The translations under genes and the position numbers were made by a program. The notes under the pieces are model-generated. The model was not told where the DNA came from. It searched no databases and saw nothing but the letters and a program-made list of their open reading frames with translations. From Vibrio sp. UBA2441 (GTDB lineage: Bacteria > Pseudomonadota > Gammaproteobacteria > Enterobacterales > Vibrionaceae), in assembly GCA_002342685.1 (NCBI GenBank), contig DDQN01000055.1:62001-126000 (forward strand): a stretch of DNA of 64,000 nt. The letters are read 5' to 3'. Within the stretch, counting starts at the first letter, position 1. Each line of letters opens with the position of its first letter. Below are positions 35,911-44,739 of this stretch, one piece after another.

Positions 35911-36764
35911 GGAATTTAATTAATAGTAACTACTTGCTGCGTGATGCGCAAAAACATGGTTATGCAATACCTGCTTTTAATGTGCATAACTTGGAAACAG
36001 TGCATGTGGTTTTAGATACAGCAAAAAGATTAGAGTCTCCGGTTATTCTTGCGGGTACGCCAGGAACATATAGCTACGGTGGTGTGCCTGAGATGATAAG
36101 CCTGGTTGATGCTGCTGCGCGCGACCGTGATATGCAGGTAGTACTTCATTTAGACCATCATCACGATCTGGCCGATATGGAATACAAGGTTAGAAGCGGT
36201 ATTCGTTCATCTATGATTGACGGCAGTGCTTTCCCGGTTGAGCAGAATATTGAACTGACTAAACAAGCGGTAAAACTGTGCCATCGTTTTGGTTGTAGTG
36301 TTGAAGCGGAAATTGGTCAGCTTGTTGGTCAGGAAGATGACCTGATTATTGAAGAAGTAAACGACCCTTATACAAATCCTGATGAAGCGGTTCGTCTGGT
36401 AACAGAAACGAATGTGGACTCGCTTGCGATTGCTATTGGTACTGCTCACGGTATGTACAAAGAAAAGCCGCAATTGGATTTTGAGCGTCTGGAAAAAATT
36501 GCCAGCCTTATTGAAATTCCACTAGTACTTCATGGCGCATCTGGTGTCCCACATGAAGATGTTACTCGCTGCATTGAGTTAGGGATCTGTAAGGTTAATG
36601 TTGCAACGGAATTAAAACTTGCCTATGCCGATGCACTAAAACAAATTTTTATAAATAACCCAAATGTGAATGACCCGCGTGAATATAACGTGGCACCTAA
36701 ACAAGCGATGGCTGAAGTAATAGAACAAAAAATAATTGTTTGTAAAAGCATGGGCAGAATTTAG
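35907..36764 (+). CDS. kbaY: Class II ketose-bisphosphate aldolase, KbaY/GatY-like
   Basis: 285 residues from ATG 35907, overlapping gatD. The zinc/substrate motifs HLDHHHD (about residues 80-86), the YTNPDEAVRLV stretch and HGASGVP near residue 210 identify the tagatose/fructose-bisphosphate class II family; the length (285) matches KbaY/GatY rather than longer Fba. It would split tagatose 1,6-bisphosphate to glyceraldehyde-3-phosphate and dihydroxyacetone phosphate, probably with KbaZ. No tagatose-6-phosphate kinase gene is in the cluster; a phosphofructokinase could fill in. Confidence 0.85.
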   Translation: MRNLINSNYLLRDAQKHGYAIPAFNVHNLETVHVVLDTAKRLESPVILAGTPGTYSYGGVPEMISLVDAAARDRDMQVVLHLDHHHDLADMEYKVRSGIRSSMIDGSAFPVEQNIELTKQAVKLCHRFGCSVEAEIGQLVGQEDDLIIEEVNDPYTNPDEAVRLVTETNVDSLAIAIGTAHGMYKEKPQLDFERLEKIASLIEIPLVLHGASGVPHEDVTRCIELGICKVNVATELKLAYADALKQIFINNPNVNDPREYNVAPKQAMAEVIEQKIIVCKSMGRI

Positions 36765-36790
36765 TTTTATTTTATTTGAAGGTAACTAGG

Positions 36791-37213
36791 ATGTTAAAAA
36801 ATATCAGTCCACTTATTTCTCCTGATTTATTAAGAGAATTACATAAGATGGGGCATGGGGATGAATTGGTTATTAGTGACGCGCATTTCCCTGCATATTC
36901 ATGTAATGATTTAATATTTCGTGCTGATGGAATAGAAGTGTCTCAATTATTAAATGCCATTATTCCTTTATTTGAACTTGATCAGTATGTCGATGATAAA
37001 GTTGTAATGATGTCACCAGTTAAAGGCGATAAGCTTCCTGAAGGTTTAGTTGAAGAATATTCATCTCAACTTCCTGAAGATATAGACATAACATTTATAG
37101 ACAGATTTGCTTTTTATGATAGAGCTCAAACTGCCACGTGTGTCGTCGTAACTGGAACCACTAGGAAATACGGCAATATTATTCTTAAGAAAGGGGTAAC
37201 ACCCCTAAGTTAA
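36791..37213 (+). CDS. fucU: FucU/RbsD-family sugar mutarotase
   Basis: 140 residues from ATG 36791. The N-terminus (ISPLISPDLLRELHKMGHGDE) is very close to E. coli FucU as I remember it, and the catalytic DAHFPA, RADG and C-terminal YGNIILKKGV motifs are present. FucU interconverts anomers of L-fucose and related sugars; RbsD does so for ribose. A mutarotase implies that a reducing sugar, not only an open-chain polyol, passes through this pathway. It sits between the aldolase (26-base gap) and the ABC ATPase. Confidence 0.88.
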   Translation: MLKNISPLISPDLLRELHKMGHGDELVISDAHFPAYSCNDLIFRADGIEVSQLLNAIIPLFELDQYVDDKVVMMSPVKGDKLPEGLVEEYSSQLPEDIDITFIDRFAFYDRAQTATCVVVTGTTRKYGNIILKKGVTPLS

Positions 37214-37243
37214 TTGCATTCATTGAATGCTGGGAAGCAATGT

Positions 37244-38767
37244 ATGACCGAAGCTTTACTGTCAATGCGTAACATCTCCAAGGGTTTCCCTGGGGTTCAG
37301 GCGCTTAGTAATGTTGACTTTGATTTGCGCAAGGGCGAAGTCCATGCACTCATGGGTGAAAACGGCGCAGGTAAGTCGACGTTAATGAAGGTACTCATTG
37401 GAGTGCATCAAGCGGACGAAGGAACTATTTATTACAAAGGAAAAGAGACAAGTTTTGACTCTGTACTAGAGGCTCAAAAACAGGGCATCAGTATGATATT
37501 TCAGGAGCTCAATCTTATTCCTCATTTAACCGTTGCGGAAAACATTTTCTTTGCTAGAGAACCATTAACAAATGGCATCATTAATAAGAGAAAGATGATT
37601 TCTGATGCACAAAAGTTACTCGACATATTTGATATTGATGTCAATCCTTTAGATGTTGTTAATACATTGTCAGTTGCTAAGCAGCAGATGGTTGAAATAA
37701 CTAAAGCACTCTCATTTGATGTTGAAGTGTTAATTATGGATGAACCGACTTCTGCGTTGACTGAAAAGGAAATTGAGAAACTTTTTGAGTTGGTTAATAA
37801 GTTAAGAGCTCAAGGTGTGTGTGTTGTGTATATTTCACACAGAATGGATGAATTAAAAAGAATATGTGACCACATCACTATATTCAGGGATGGAACTTAT
37901 GTTTCTGACCATCCGTTCCATGATATTTCTATGGATGAAATTATCGCCAGAATGGTAGGTCGTTCATTAGATAATCATTTCCCGCCTAAGACATCTGTCG
38001 TTCAGGACGAGCTGATTATGTCTGTCATGAATGCTGAAAGGACAGGGGTTTTTGAACCGCTTAATTTTGACCTAAGAAAAGGCGAAATTCTCGGGATAAC
38101 CGGCCTTGTAGGTGCTAAGCGTACTGAAATGGCACGTGCTATTTTCGGTGCCGATCCTCTTGATGGTGGCGAAATTTACATCCACGGTCAGCAAGTGGTT
38201 ATCAAGAACCCGACCGACGCGATTAAAGCAGGTATTGCTTATTTGTCTGAGGACAGAAAGCTAAATGGTATCGCGGTGAAAATGTCAATTCGTGAAAACA
38301 TTACCATGGCGTCAATGGACAAAGTGTCCAACAAGTACGGCCTTATCTCAGCGCCTGAAGAGGGTAAAGCCTCGAACACATTTATCGGCAAGATGGGAAT
38401 TAAAACCCCAACGATAGAACAGTTGGTCAGTAACTTGAGTGGCGGTAACCAACAGAAAGTGGTTATTGGTAAATGGCTGTTCAGAGACGCGAAAGTCATG
38501 ATTTTTGATGAGCCGACACGTGGTATCGATGTAGGTGCTAAATACGCTATTTATGAACTACTGAACGAGTTAGCTTGCCAAGGCGTTGGCGTCATTATGA
38601 TTTCATCAGAACTACCGGAAGTACTGGGTATGTCTGACAGAGTGATTGTGATGAAAGAAGGCGAAATGACAGGCATTTTAGATGCACGTCAAACGGATCA
38701 AGAAGAAATTATGCATTACGCAACGGGCGCAAAAGATATGTTCGCTCACGGATATGGAGAAGCTTAA
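37244..38767 (+). CDS. Sugar ABC transporter ATPase, RbsA-like (two nucleotide-binding domains)
   Basis: 507 residues from ATG 37244 with GGGAAG upstream. First domain: Walker A GENGAGKST, Walker B LIMDEPTSALTE. Second domain: the usual degenerate Walker A (GLVGAKRTEMARAI), intact signature LSGGNQQKVVIGKW and Walker B IFDEPTRGIDVG. This is the carbohydrate-uptake CUT2 family (RbsA, XylG, MglA). It powers the adjacent permease; the next start lies one base after its stop. Confidence 0.92.
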   Translation: MTEALLSMRNISKGFPGVQALSNVDFDLRKGEVHALMGENGAGKSTLMKVLIGVHQADEGTIYYKGKETSFDSVLEAQKQGISMIFQELNLIPHLTVAENIFFAREPLTNGIINKRKMISDAQKLLDIFDIDVNPLDVVNTLSVAKQQMVEITKALSFDVEVLIMDEPTSALTEKEIEKLFELVNKLRAQGVCVVYISHRMDELKRICDHITIFRDGTYVSDHPFHDISMDEIIARMVGRSLDNHFPPKTSVVQDELIMSVMNAERTGVFEPLNFDLRKGEILGITGLVGAKRTEMARAIFGADPLDGGEIYIHGQQVVIKNPTDAIKAGIAYLSEDRKLNGIAVKMSIRENITMASMDKVSNKYGLISAPEEGKASNTFIGKMGIKTPTIEQLVSNLSGGNQQKVVIGKWLFRDAKVMIFDEPTRGIDVGAKYAIYELLNELACQGVGVIMISSELPEVLGMSDRVIVMKEGEMTGILDARQTDQEEIMHYATGAKDMFAHGYGEA

Positions 38768-38768
38768 G

Positions 38769-40754
38769 ATGACTGATAAACAAAAAGCAATGCTGCAAAA
38801 AATGGCTGCATTAGGAGGGTTGATCTGTCTATTTATCGCCTTCACATTAACCAACGACTATTTCTTTACCCTGAATAACATGATGACCATTGGTCTGCAG
38901 ACGTCAACGATCGCCTTCATTGGTATCGGTGTAACTTGTGTAATTCTGACCGGTGGTATCGACCTTAGTATTGGTTCTGTTGTTGCATTGGCAGGTGTTG
39001 CCGCAGCTATGGCCGTAAATGCTGGGCTACCTGTGCCGTTAGGTATGGTGCTTGGTATTATTGTTGGTGGTCTATGTGGCATGGTGAATGGCATGTTCAT
39101 CACAAAACTTAGGATCCCACCATTTATTGCAACGCTTGGCATGATGATGGTCGCACGTGGTATTGCTTTATACGTAACCAATGCTGCGCCTGTATCAGGA
39201 ATGCCAGAATCATTCTCTTACCTAGGTAATGGCGCACTATTCCGCGTTGTTGAAATTGGCGCAAATGGATTCCCGCTGGTTAAATTCCCTGGTATCCCTT
39301 ACCCAGTAATCCTGATGATCGTTATCGCTGCGATGTTTACCTTCGCGCTAACTAAGTTACGTCTGGGTCGCTATCTATATGCAATCGGTTCAAATGAAGA
39401 AGCCGCTCGCTTATCCGGAATCCAAACTGACAAAGTAAAAGTTTATGCCTATATAGCCAGTGGCGCACTTGCTGGTCTTACAGGCGTCGTACTTGCTTCT
39501 CGCTTAATCACTGCTCAGCCAAATGGCGGTATGATGTATGAGCTAGATGCTATTGCAAGTGCCGTAGTCGGAGGAACTTCTCTGATGGGTGGTGTAGGGA
39601 CAGTCCCTGGAACACTTATTGGAGCCTTCATTATGGGTGTGCTACGTAATGGTCTGAACATGAATGGTGTTTCATTCTTTGTTCAACAAATCATTATCGG
39701 TAGCGTAATAATCATGACGGTAGCGTTTGATCAGCTTCGTCAAAGTAAAGTAAATAAACCAAAATCTGTACCTAAAAAGAAAGACACGCCTAACAAGGAG
39801 GGCGCTACTATGAAAAAACTCGCAATGGTTGCTATGATTGGACTTACAACTGTACTTAGTACTCCAGATGTATTCGCTAAATCATCCGAAATCGCGGTTA
39901 TCGTGAAAACTTCTAACTCTAACTTCTGGCAGAATGTTCGTGGCGGAGCTGAAGATGCGGATAAAGAATTAAGCAATTATACAATGACATTCCAGGGTCC
40001 TGAAGCTGAAACAAACGTTGCAGAGCAGGTGAACATGGTTGATAACGCAATTAACCGTGGTGTAGCAGGTATTCTTCTTGCGCCTTCCGATCCAAACGCT
40101 TTGATTCCATCAGTTAAAAAAGCATGGGAAGCTGGTATCCCTGTTGTACTTATCGATTCAAACCTAGATAGTGACGGAAAATATTACCAATCATTCCTAG
40201 CAACAGATAACCGTTCTGCTGGTGCTCTTGCTGCACAAAACCTAGTTAAAGATCTTAAAGGCAAAAAAGGCACAGTTGCTATGATGTCTTATACTCCAGG
40301 TGCTGGTTCTGCTATCGAACGTGATGGTGGTTTCATGGACGAAGTGAAGAAAGCTGGTGTTGATGTACTAGGTCCATTCTACTCTCAAGCAGACATGGTT
40401 ACAGCGCTTAACCAAACTATCGACGTACTTGCGTCTAACCAAGAGCTAGTAGCTATCTTTGGTTCAAACGAACCAACAGCAATTGGCATGGGCCGTGCGC
40501 TTAAGCAACAAGGTTTTGCTGGTAAAGTAGTTGCAGTTGGTTTTGATGGTAACTCTGACTTACAAGCTTTTGTAAAAGATGGAACACTTAACGGTATCGT
40601 AGTTCAGTCTTCCTACGCGATGGGTTACAAAGGTGTGAATACAATCAACGCTATTATTAATGGTGATAAAGTTGAAAAATTCATCGATACAGGTGTTGTA
40701 TTTGTAACTAAAGAAAACATTGATACTAAAGAAGCTAAAGCGGTTCTTTACTAA
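38769..40754 (+). CDS. Fused RbsC-like permease and RbsB-like binding protein in one ORF
   Basis: 661 residues. Residues 1-325 are a CUT2 permease with eight to ten helices and the family motifs TGGIDLSIGS and GSNEEAARLSGI. A lysine-rich linker (about 326-347) leads without a stop into residue 348, an ATG that starts a normal signal peptide (MKKLAMVAMIGL..., cleavage after DVFA) and a 290-residue periplasmic binding protein (pfam Peripla_BP_4 type; VIVKTSNSNFWQNV, GFDGNSDLQ). Normally these are two genes. The internal ATG at 39810 has its own AAGGAGG eight bases upstream, so a free 314-residue binding protein can also be made. A missing stop through mutation or a sequencing error is the simple alternative. 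Confidence 0.88.
   Translation: MTDKQKAMLQKMAALGGLICLFIAFTLTNDYFFTLNNMMTIGLQTSTIAFIGIGVTCVILTGGIDLSIGSVVALAGVAAAMAVNAGLPVPLGMVLGIIVGGLCGMVNGMFITKLRIPPFIATLGMMMVARGIALYVTNAAPVSGMPESFSYLGNGALFRVVEIGANGFPLVKFPGIPYPVILMIVIAAMFTFALTKLRLGRYLYAIGSNEEAARLSGIQTDKVKVYAYIASGALAGLTGVVLASRLITAQPNGGMMYELDAIASAVVGGTSLMGGVGTVPGTLIGAFIMGVLRNGLNMNGVSFFVQQIIIGSVIIMTVAFDQLRQSKVNKPKSVPKKKDTPNKEGATMKKLAMVAMIGLTTVLSTPDVFAKSSEIAVIVKTSNSNFWQNVRGGAEDADKELSNYTMTFQGPEAETNVAEQVNMVDNAINRGVAGILLAPSDPNALIPSVKKAWEAGIPVVLIDSNLDSDGKYYQSFLATDNRSAGALAAQNLVKDLKGKKGTVAMMSYTPGAGSAIERDGGFMDEVKKAGVDVLGPFYSQADMVTALNQTIDVLASNQELVAIFGSNEPTAIGMGRALKQQGFAGKVVAVGFDGNSDLQAFVKDGTLNGIVVQSSYAMGYKGVNTINAIINGDKVEKFIDTGVVFVTKENIDTKEAKAVLY
39795..39812 (+). 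promoter_or_regulatory. Internal ribosome-binding site and start codon inside the fused ORF
   Basis: AAGGAGG (39795-39801) is separated by eight bases from ATG 39810, in frame with the permease. It precedes a full signal peptide, so translation of the binding protein alone is expected at high rate. Confidence 0.8.
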
Positions 40755-40794
40755 TCGGCTTCTTTAGTAATTGATTAAAATATAGAAAGAAAAA

Positions 40795-40817
40795 AGTGCC
40801 CCTGTAATAGGGGCACT
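40795..40817 (+). terminator. Hairpin after the binding-protein gene (attenuator or mRNA-stabilising)
   Basis: Stem agtgcccc (40795-40802) with ggggcact (40810-40817), seven-base loop, no T run. It lies between the binding-protein domain and the aldo-keto reductase, where such hairpins often protect the binding-protein message or reduce read-through. Confidence 0.6.
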
Positions 40818-40836
40818 CATTGAAAAGGAATTAAAC

Positions 40837-41859
40837 ATGTCTCAATTCAAAATCTCGGAAAATGCCGTTGCTCAATCGGTCATACCTTATAAAGTTTTAT
40901 CTAACGGCGAAAAAATGCCAGCGATTGGTATGGGAACATTTGGTTCAGACCGATTTACCGCTCAAGAAGTGTCTGATGCAGTACTTGGTGCCGCTTCAGT
41001 CGGTTTTCGTTTCTTTGACTGCGCATCTGTTTATGGCAACGAAAAACTGATTGGTGAAGTTTTTCAAGAGATGATGAACGGTGGCATTCCAAGAGAAGAG
41101 TTGTATATCGACTCAAAAGTATGGAATGACCAACATGACGATGTCATTGCAGCATGTAAACAGTCATTAGCCGATCTACAGCTTGATTATCTGGACCTTT
41201 ACCTTGTTCACTGGCCTTTCCCTAACTACCATGCGCCAGGTTGTACGGTTGATTCAAGAAGCCCAGACTCTAAGCCATACATTCATGAAGACTTTATGAA
41301 TACTTGGCGTCAAATGGAACAGCTTGTGGATATGGGTCTTGTAAAAAGCATCGGTACTTCAAACATGACTCAGGCCAAAATGGAGCTTTTATTAAAAGAT
41401 GCTCGTATTAAACCTGTTGTTAACGAATTTGAATGTCACCCTCACTTCCAGCAACAAGCGTTTTACGATTATCTTGTTTCTGAGGAAGTTTTACCTGTTG
41501 GCTTCTGCCCAATTGGTTCACCAACACGCCCGGACCGCGATACGACCGAAAATGATACGGTTGACATCGAAGATCCTGTCATCGTAGCAGCAGCAAAACG
41601 TTTGGGAGTACACCCAGCAGTTGTATGTATTAAGTGGGCTGCACAGCGTGGACACGTTCCTATTCCATTCTCGGTTCGTGAAATTGAATATACGACAAAC
41701 CTTAAGTGCATCACTGAAAACCCTCTGACCGACGAAGAAATGGAAGCAATCTCAAAAATTGATAAAGATTGCCGCCTGATCAAAGGCCAGGTATTCCTTT
41801 GGGAGACAGCTGGTGACTGGGAAGATCTATGGGACCTTGACGGTACTATCGCTTCTTAA
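40837..41859 (+). CDS. Aldo/keto reductase
   Basis: 340 residues, (beta/alpha)8 NADPH-dependent oxidoreductase. The catalytic tetrad can be seen: Asp and Tyr in FDCASVYGN, Lys in YIDSKVW, His in LVHWPFP. The GTSNMTQ strand and the C-terminal IPFSVRE region, where NADP-binding KS/RE residues lie, are present. It could reduce an aldose to a hexitol or work in reverse. AAGGA precedes the start. It is the last enzyme gene of the island and is probably cotranscribed with the transporter at a lower level. Confidence 0.9.
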   Translation: MSQFKISENAVAQSVIPYKVLSNGEKMPAIGMGTFGSDRFTAQEVSDAVLGAASVGFRFFDCASVYGNEKLIGEVFQEMMNGGIPREELYIDSKVWNDQHDDVIAACKQSLADLQLDYLDLYLVHWPFPNYHAPGCTVDSRSPDSKPYIHEDFMNTWRQMEQLVDMGLVKSIGTSNMTQAKMELLLKDARIKPVVNEFECHPHFQQQAFYDYLVSEEVLPVGFCPIGSPTRPDRDTTENDTVDIEDPVIVAAAKRLGVHPAVVCIKWAAQRGHVPIPFSVREIEYTTNLKCITENPLTDEEMEAISKIDKDCRLIKGQVFLWETAGDWEDLWDLDGTIAS

Positions 41860-41870
41860 TCTAATTAATG

Positions 41871-41907
41871 CCGTTCACTCTTAATTAAGAGAGTGAACGG
41901 TTGTTTT
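41871..41907 (+). terminator. Terminator after the aldo/keto reductase
   Basis: Stem ccgttcactct (41871-41881) with agagtgaacgg (41890-41900), eight-base loop, then ttgttttt. Eleven perfect base pairs. Confidence 0.85.
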
Positions 41908-41931
41908 TGTGTTTATAAAAGGAGGAGTTAA

Positions 41932-42711
41932 ATGAATGTGCTCGAAAGGCAAGAAAGCATACTGGAACTGCTCGAAACTAACGGTAGGGTAGAAGTAAAA
42001 GATCTAGTCGAACTTTTTGATACGTCAGAAGTCACTATTAGAGGTGATTTACGCAAGTTGGAAAAATATAAAAAATTAAAACGATTTCATGGTGGCGCTC
42101 ATTCTTTGGAGACTTTGCCCTTAGTTATTCAAAAATCTGAACGTGAGATTACGCTTGAAAGTCGTTATGACATCAATTTCCATTGTAAAAAGAATATTGC
42201 AATTAAAGCCGCTACATTTGCAGAAACTGGTGATTCCATCATTATTGATAGTGGAAGTACTACACATATGGTTGCTGAAAAATTGGCTGAAACCGGGGAA
42301 ATAATCGCGATAACTAATAATCTAGCGGCGGCGGATGCATTGGCTGACGCCCCGGGCACGACGTTGGTTATTTGCGGTGGTACTTATAGATCCAAAACGA
42401 AATCATTACACGGTTCTAAGACAGAGCAGTGTCTAGAAGGTGTTTCTGCCGATATGTTATTTATTGGTGCTGACGGCATTGACCCGGATAAAGGCATTAC
42501 GACGTTTAACGAAGGTTATACCATTAGTTCTGTTATGGCAGCCTGTGCACATAAAATAATTGCGGTTGTTGATTCTTCTAAGATGGGTCGTGTTGGTTTT
42601 AATCATGTATTGGATATCGAATTAATTGATGTACTAGTGACGGATCAGAATATAAGTAAAGAGTATATTAAAAAATTCCGTTCAAAAGGAATAGAAGTCG
42701 TTTTAGCCTAA
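41932..42711 (+). CDS. DeoR-family transcriptional regulator (copy 1)
   Basis: 259 residues. N-terminal helix-turn-helix (EVKDLVELFDTSEVTIRGDLRKLE), then the sugar-phosphate-sensing DeoRC domain with DSGSTTHMVAE, TNNL and GADGID motifs. It is of the AgaR/GatR type and probably represses the hexitol/tagatose island, releasing on a phosphorylated intermediate. GGAGGAG precedes the ATG. It closely resembles the second DeoR at 44740 along its whole length. Confidence 0.9.
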   Translation: MNVLERQESILELLETNGRVEVKDLVELFDTSEVTIRGDLRKLEKYKKLKRFHGGAHSLETLPLVIQKSEREITLESRYDINFHCKKNIAIKAATFAETGDSIIIDSGSTTHMVAEKLAETGEIIAITNNLAAADALADAPGTTLVICGGTYRSKTKSLHGSKTEQCLEGVSADMLFIGADGIDPDKGITTFNEGYTISSVMAACAHKIIAVVDSSKMGRVGFNHVLDIELIDVLVTDQNISKEYIKKFRSKGIEVVLA

Positions 42712-42791
42712 ATAAAAATTAAATAAAAATTAAATAAAAATACCCTTAAATAGAATTAATCCGATAACGTGAACTTGGATTGGGAGTCATT

Positions 42792-44552
42792 GTGCCTAAA
42801 TTATCCTTTAAAAATAAAATATTTATTTCGATCTTCGCCTTTTTGTCGATTGCAATAATAACCTCATACTTGAGCTCGAAGTATTATATTGAGAGAAATA
42901 TCAATGATATTTTTTTGGAAAACACCGAGAGCCAAGTATCTTTAATTTCAGGAAATATACGTGCTGAGTTAGACTCAACCTTGAAGCTGACAGAAAATAT
43001 TACGGTACCAATTTCTGGGATTCAATCCATGATTGAAGACACTGGCTTCCATAATATTATCAAGGTATTGTCTTCTACCACCTTATTTAAATCGCCAGAA
43101 ATTACCCTGACAGATGAACAACGCCAACGTTATCTTTCTATGGCGGAACAGGTTGAAAAGTCGCCCATTATTAGCGATTTAATTATAGAGAACAACTCAC
43201 CATTAATCAGTATTGCTATGCCAGTAAGCAGTGCAAAAGGTGGTGGTATTGACCTATATTTTGTCGATCTTTCGTCGATTATAAAAACATTGGAATCTTT
43301 CAAGAGGGAAGGTCGATACTACGAACTGTATGATGCGATGGGTAACCAAATATATTCAGATAAAGTCCCGGGTGATTTGATTAATATAGAGTATAAAATC
43401 CCTGTAGGAACAAAGCATTGGACACTAATTGGTTATGTCGACCAACAATTGGTTAATCGCTTAACAGATAAGCTAAATATAGAGATTACTAAAGTGTTGG
43501 CGGTGGTCAGTGTATTATTGATTGTCATTTCATGGTTTATATTAACCATGGTTTATAAACCGATAGTGTCGCTTCGGGAAGTTGTTGGCTCTTTAGCGAC
43601 CCAAGAAGTTGATCTCACTAAAAGACTAGAGGTTAAAAGTGAAGACGACCTTGGGCTTATAGCAAAAGGTATCAATGGATTTAGCCAGCATTTAGAAGAA
43701 TTGATTGCGAATATTTTAACGTCAAACAACGAAATTTCCCATGTAACAAATAGCCTTAACGACAATAGCAAAGTGAATGCGTCGTTGATTAAGGAACACA
43801 GACAAGAAACCGAAATGATAGTGACGTCTGTTACCGAAATGGCCGCAACATCTGAAGATATAGCCAGAAACTCCAATGATGCTGCTAAGCTAACGCAACA
43901 GGCAGCGCAAGAATCTGAGGAGAGCAATGGAGTTGCAGCAGAAGCCATTCATAGCGTTGATACCTTGATAGAAGAGGTTGAAGAAGCGGAAAATCATGTA
44001 TCGTCAATGTCTGGTGATATCGAAGAGATTGCGTTAGTTCTTAATGTTATTGGCGATATTGCAGACCAAACCAATCTTTTAGCACTAAATGCAGCGATAG
44101 AAGCAGCGCGGGCTGGAGAGCAAGGTCGTGGATTTGCAGTGGTAGCCGATGAAGTTAGAGTACTTGCCGCTCGAACGCAGAAAAGTACTTCTGAAATAGA
44201 TCAAATGTTGGAAAGGTTACGAAGTGGGAGCAATAAGGTAGTCAAATCTATTGCAAATACCAAGCAATGTTGTACGACGACCTCAGATAAAACGGCATTA
44301 GTGACCACATCTTTGGAAAAAATAGCCCAATCTGTTGCGCTCATCAATGATTACAATACACAGATTGCAGTCACAATTGACCAACAAACGTCAACGAGCC
44401 AGCAGATTAGTGAAAATATGAACTCGATTCAATCTGTTGTGCTTCAGCTGGAACAGGGTATTGATGACTCCGATCAGAAGACTTCTTTATTGTATTCTGC
44501 GAATATACAGGTTCAGAAAGAGGTTGGTAGATTTAAATTAACTACTGATTAA
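42792..44552 (+). CDS. Methyl-accepting chemotaxis protein between two DeoR genes
   Basis: 586 residues from GTG 42792 (GGGAG five bases upstream); a TTG at 42780 is the alternative. Helix about residues 8-28, a periplasmic sensor of about 200 residues (weakly Cache-like), a second helix about 233-255, HAMP, then the signalling domain with the intact tip DQTNLLALNAAIEAARAGEQ. Its position suggests that it senses the sugar handled by the island, perhaps through the binding protein. The ligand is unknown. Confidence 0.92.
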   Translation: MPKLSFKNKIFISIFAFLSIAIITSYLSSKYYIERNINDIFLENTESQVSLISGNIRAELDSTLKLTENITVPISGIQSMIEDTGFHNIIKVLSSTTLFKSPEITLTDEQRQRYLSMAEQVEKSPIISDLIIENNSPLISIAMPVSSAKGGGIDLYFVDLSSIIKTLESFKREGRYYELYDAMGNQIYSDKVPGDLINIEYKIPVGTKHWTLIGYVDQQLVNRLTDKLNIEITKVLAVVSVLLIVISWFILTMVYKPIVSLREVVGSLATQEVDLTKRLEVKSEDDLGLIAKGINGFSQHLEELIANILTSNNEISHVTNSLNDNSKVNASLIKEHRQETEMIVTSVTEMAATSEDIARNSNDAAKLTQQAAQESEESNGVAAEAIHSVDTLIEEVEEAENHVSSMSGDIEEIALVLNVIGDIADQTNLLALNAAIEAARAGEQGRGFAVVADEVRVLAARTQKSTSEIDQMLERLRSGSNKVVKSIANTKQCCTTTSDKTALVTTSLEKIAQSVALINDYNTQIAVTIDQQTSTSQQISENMNSIQSVVLQLEQGIDDSDQKTSLLYSANIQVQKEVGRFKLTTD

Positions 44553-44650
44553 ATAATGATGATCCAGTGATTTTGACCATTTTAGGAACAAAAATGTAAT
44601 ATATTGCATAATTTTAGTCGCTTTATCCGATCTGGCTTATTTTTTGAAAC

Positions 44651-44680
44651 ATTTCGACTCTTTACGAATAGGGTCGAAAT
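44651..44680. promoter_or_regulatory. Operator-like inverted repeat before deoR copy 2
   Basis: ATTTCGAC (44651-44658) and GTCGAAAT (44673-44680) form a perfect 8-bp inverted repeat with a 14-base spacer; TCGAAAG follows at 44714. The TTTCG units resemble those before kbaZ and gatD, so autoregulation by a DeoR protein is plausible. Confidence 0.45.
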
Positions 44681-44739
44681 AGGCATACTTGTCCAAGTAG
44701 ACTTCAAAATAAATCGAAAGTGGATAACTAGGTAATACT

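Noticed and set aside
42712..42750. CRISPR-like or satellite repeat (aaataaaaatt repeated)
   Set aside because: It is a short run of three A+T-rich tandem copies between two genes, without spacers or repeat structure beyond that.
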